From JAFDCJ01 sp049669725 (GTDB lineage: Bacteria; Desulfobacterota; Desulfobacteria; Desulfobacterales; JAFDCJ01): DNA of 14,931 nt. The translations under genes were made by a program, and so were the position numbers. The notes beneath the pieces were generated by a model. The model did no database searches. It was not told the origin of the DNA and saw only the letters and a list, made by a program, of their open reading frames with translations. The stretch's first letter is position 1, and every line of letters starts with the position of its first letter. Below are positions 13,946 through 14,931 of the stretch, one piece after another. The DNA lies in the NCBI GenBank assembly GCA_049669725.1, contig JBATKU010000125.1:1-14931 (forward strand). The letters are read 5' to 3'.

Positions 13946-14443
13946 TCAGAAAACCACGCCCCTGAGTATTACCAGAACCCCCCCTACGACGACCGCTAAT
14001 GCTCCATCCAGCATCCCGCGGGTGACCCCATTGATTGCTTTTCCTGCTAAAAACCCCATCAAAAATAGTATCGACAGCAGACTAAGATCACTGAGTAATA
14101 ATCCGGTTTTTACCGTTATAATACCAAACGCAGCAATTACGAAAATAAAAAATGGTGACACTGTGGAAAGCAAGACCGGAGATACCTCAAGGGTAATCTC
14201 AAGAAGTCTTTTCCAACTAGTTTGCCGCCGAACAGTGATTTCCTCTGAAATTACTGATGCAAAAACGTATGTCACTAGTAAAAGCAAGGCAAATATTACT
14301 AAATTTAGCAAGATTTCAGTGGGGACAGAATGGTCTGCCTCAAAAGCAATCATTAAGATCCACGTGGTCACAGCTCCAGTAATGATTCGGTAGGCATTTT
14401 TGCCACTCGACAATTTATTAGCGATTTGTTTCTTATAACCCAC
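13946..14443 (-). CDS. Small integral membrane protein of unknown function
   Basis: 165 residues from GTG at 14443, chosen because AGGA lies 7 nt ahead; the earlier TTG at 14449 is too close to that site. The N-terminus is basic (GYKKQIANKLSSGKNAYR). Five hydrophobic segments are visible at about 18-35, 43-65, 88-110, 115-135 and 143-163. A charged loop (SEEITVRRQTSWKRLLEITLEV) follows the second one. The pattern 'AYRIITGA ... LLLLVTYVFASVIS' resembles a group of small uncharacterised bacterial membrane proteins with a similar opening, but I cannot name a family with confidence. Hydrophobic periodicity and a positive-inside loop argue that it is real, and that the 180-codon frame on the other strand is its shadow. 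It is a lone gene with its own promoter candidate, with no link to the sucrose genes. Confidence 0.7.
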   Translation of the reverse strand: MGYKKQIANKLSSGKNAYRIITGAVTTWILMIAFEADHSVPTEILLNLVIFALLLLVTYVFASVISEEITVRRQTSWKRLLEITLEVSPVLLSTVSPFFIFVIAAFGIITVKTGLLLSDLSLLSILFLMGFLAGKAINGVTRGMLDGALAVVVGGVLVILRGVVF

Positions 14444-14512
14444 AAGCAATTCCTGTGTTTCACCTTGACGCTAAGTTGTTATATTTCGATGTCCAAATAT
14501 CAAACTTCCCAA

Positions 14513-14540
14513 TTTATATATAGATTTGTATATTATGCAA
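14513..14540 (-). promoter_or_regulatory. Candidate promoter of the membrane protein gene
   Basis: On the minus strand TTGCAT (14535-14540) and TATAAA (14513-14518) are 16 bp apart, about 70 bp before the GTG start. The region is AT-rich, so chance matches are likely. Confidence 0.35.
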
Positions 14541-14677
14541 TATTAGTGCATCTTTGGTAAGAGTCAAATCATAAGCCCCAATAATGTTGCTTTACACAAA
14601 AAAAAAAGCAAATCCACCTAACTGGATTCACCCTCAAAAGTTATGGTTTCACTGAGATGATCCCGCTTCGGGAAAAG

Positions 14678-14741
14678 TTGATATCATATCAGCCAGAACC
14701 AAATTTGATGCTTTTTCGAACTTGTACTTTCTTGATATCAA
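14678..14741. repeat. Two copies of a TTGATATCA palindrome
   Basis: TTGATATCA occurs at 14678-14686 and at 14732-14740, 54 bp apart. The second is part of the perfect palindrome TTGATATCAA; the first overlaps TGATAT-C-ATATCA (14679-14691). They may be paired operator half-sites for an unseen gene, or chance. Confidence 0.25.
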
Positions 14742-14931
14742 AACATTGTTATTAATGCAATACCATGCGCTTATCACCGCACTTTTTGCTATGTCAAAAT
14801 TTTTGGTAAATAGCAGCTATCGTCTGCTATGCCTTGAAAACTGGAATAGAGGATATCTTAAATTTTCATAGCCTCTGATTATTCAAGTTTTGTTGGCGAT
14901 AGTACAGGTTTCAAACCCGATTCCATTAAGC

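Larger units (their letters stand above)
14444..14931. other. 488-bp AT-rich stretch to the window edge, no gene seen
   Basis: No credible coding sequence on either strand. Visible items are a candidate promoter for the membrane protein, a small TCCCG-CTT-CGGGA hairpin (14661-14673), and two TTGATATCA-type palindromes. The unrelated neighbour must lie beyond the edge. Confidence 0.6.

Noticed and set aside
13851..14393. 180-codon plus-strand reading frame
   Set aside because: It is antisense to the membrane protein. Its Ser/Thr/Lys-rich, low-hydrophobicity sequence is what the reverse complement of a hydrophobic gene gives.
14900..14931. GGTTTCAAACCC near the right edge, like a tRNA T-arm
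   Set aside because: The flanking bases do not form a 5-bp T-stem around a TTCAAAC loop, and no anticodon or acceptor stem is found upstream.

Overview
The window looks like chromosomal DNA from a Gram-negative bacterium. A Desulfobacterota (sulfate-reducer-type) host is my best guess, but it is inferred only from the gene mix: a PqiB/PqiC-type envelope lipid transport pair, a rhodanese/metallo-beta-lactamase protein with TusA, an acyl-CoA set, a sucrose-phosphate synthase cluster, and AT-rich spacers full of short palindromes. There is no rRNA, tRNA, phage gene, CRISPR array or intact insertion sequence.

Layout. (1) 3-1039, plus strand: the 3' end of a PqiB-like MCE protein, then a PqiC-like lipoprotein, with overlapping stop and start. 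(2) 1041-1239: a probable 189-bp miniature inverted-repeat element with a candidate 5-bp target duplication, followed by a possible bidirectional terminator. (3) 1276-2849, minus strand: a rhodanese plus metallo-beta-lactamase protein whose residues fit a mononuclear-iron persulfide dioxygenase site, then TusA. (4) 3140-7235: a minus-strand crotonase-family gene divergent from a plus-strand acyl-CoA carboxylase carboxyltransferase and an acyl-CoA dehydrogenase. The crotonase lacks one hydratase glutamate and resembles methylmalonyl-CoA decarboxylase around its active site. (5) 7395-11451, minus strand: sucrose-phosphate phosphatase, PfkB-family fructokinase and sucrose-phosphate synthase, read in that order. 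(6) 11954-13402, plus strand: a divergent GH13 sucrose phosphorylase. (7) 13403-14931: a mostly non-coding stretch around one small membrane protein of unknown function.

How the genes fit together. Region 5 makes sucrose from UDP-glucose and fructose 6-phosphate. Region 6 breaks sucrose with phosphate into glucose 1-phosphate and fructose, and the region 5 fructokinase can return the fructose to fructose 6-phosphate. Together they form a closed make-and-recycle sucrose module, most simply read as compatible-solute or carbon-reserve metabolism. The phosphatase-like tail of the synthase has Asn where the family has its catalytic Asp, so the separate phosphatase gene is probably the working one. 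Region 4 is a CoA-ester module whose substrate I cannot fix from sequence. Region 3 is sulfane-sulfur handling.

The most interesting points are the sucrose loop with its degenerate phosphatase domain, the reduced metal site of the rhodanese/MBL protein, the decarboxylase-like crotonase next to a carboxyltransferase, and the miniature element. No wholly new system can be demonstrated from sequence alone.
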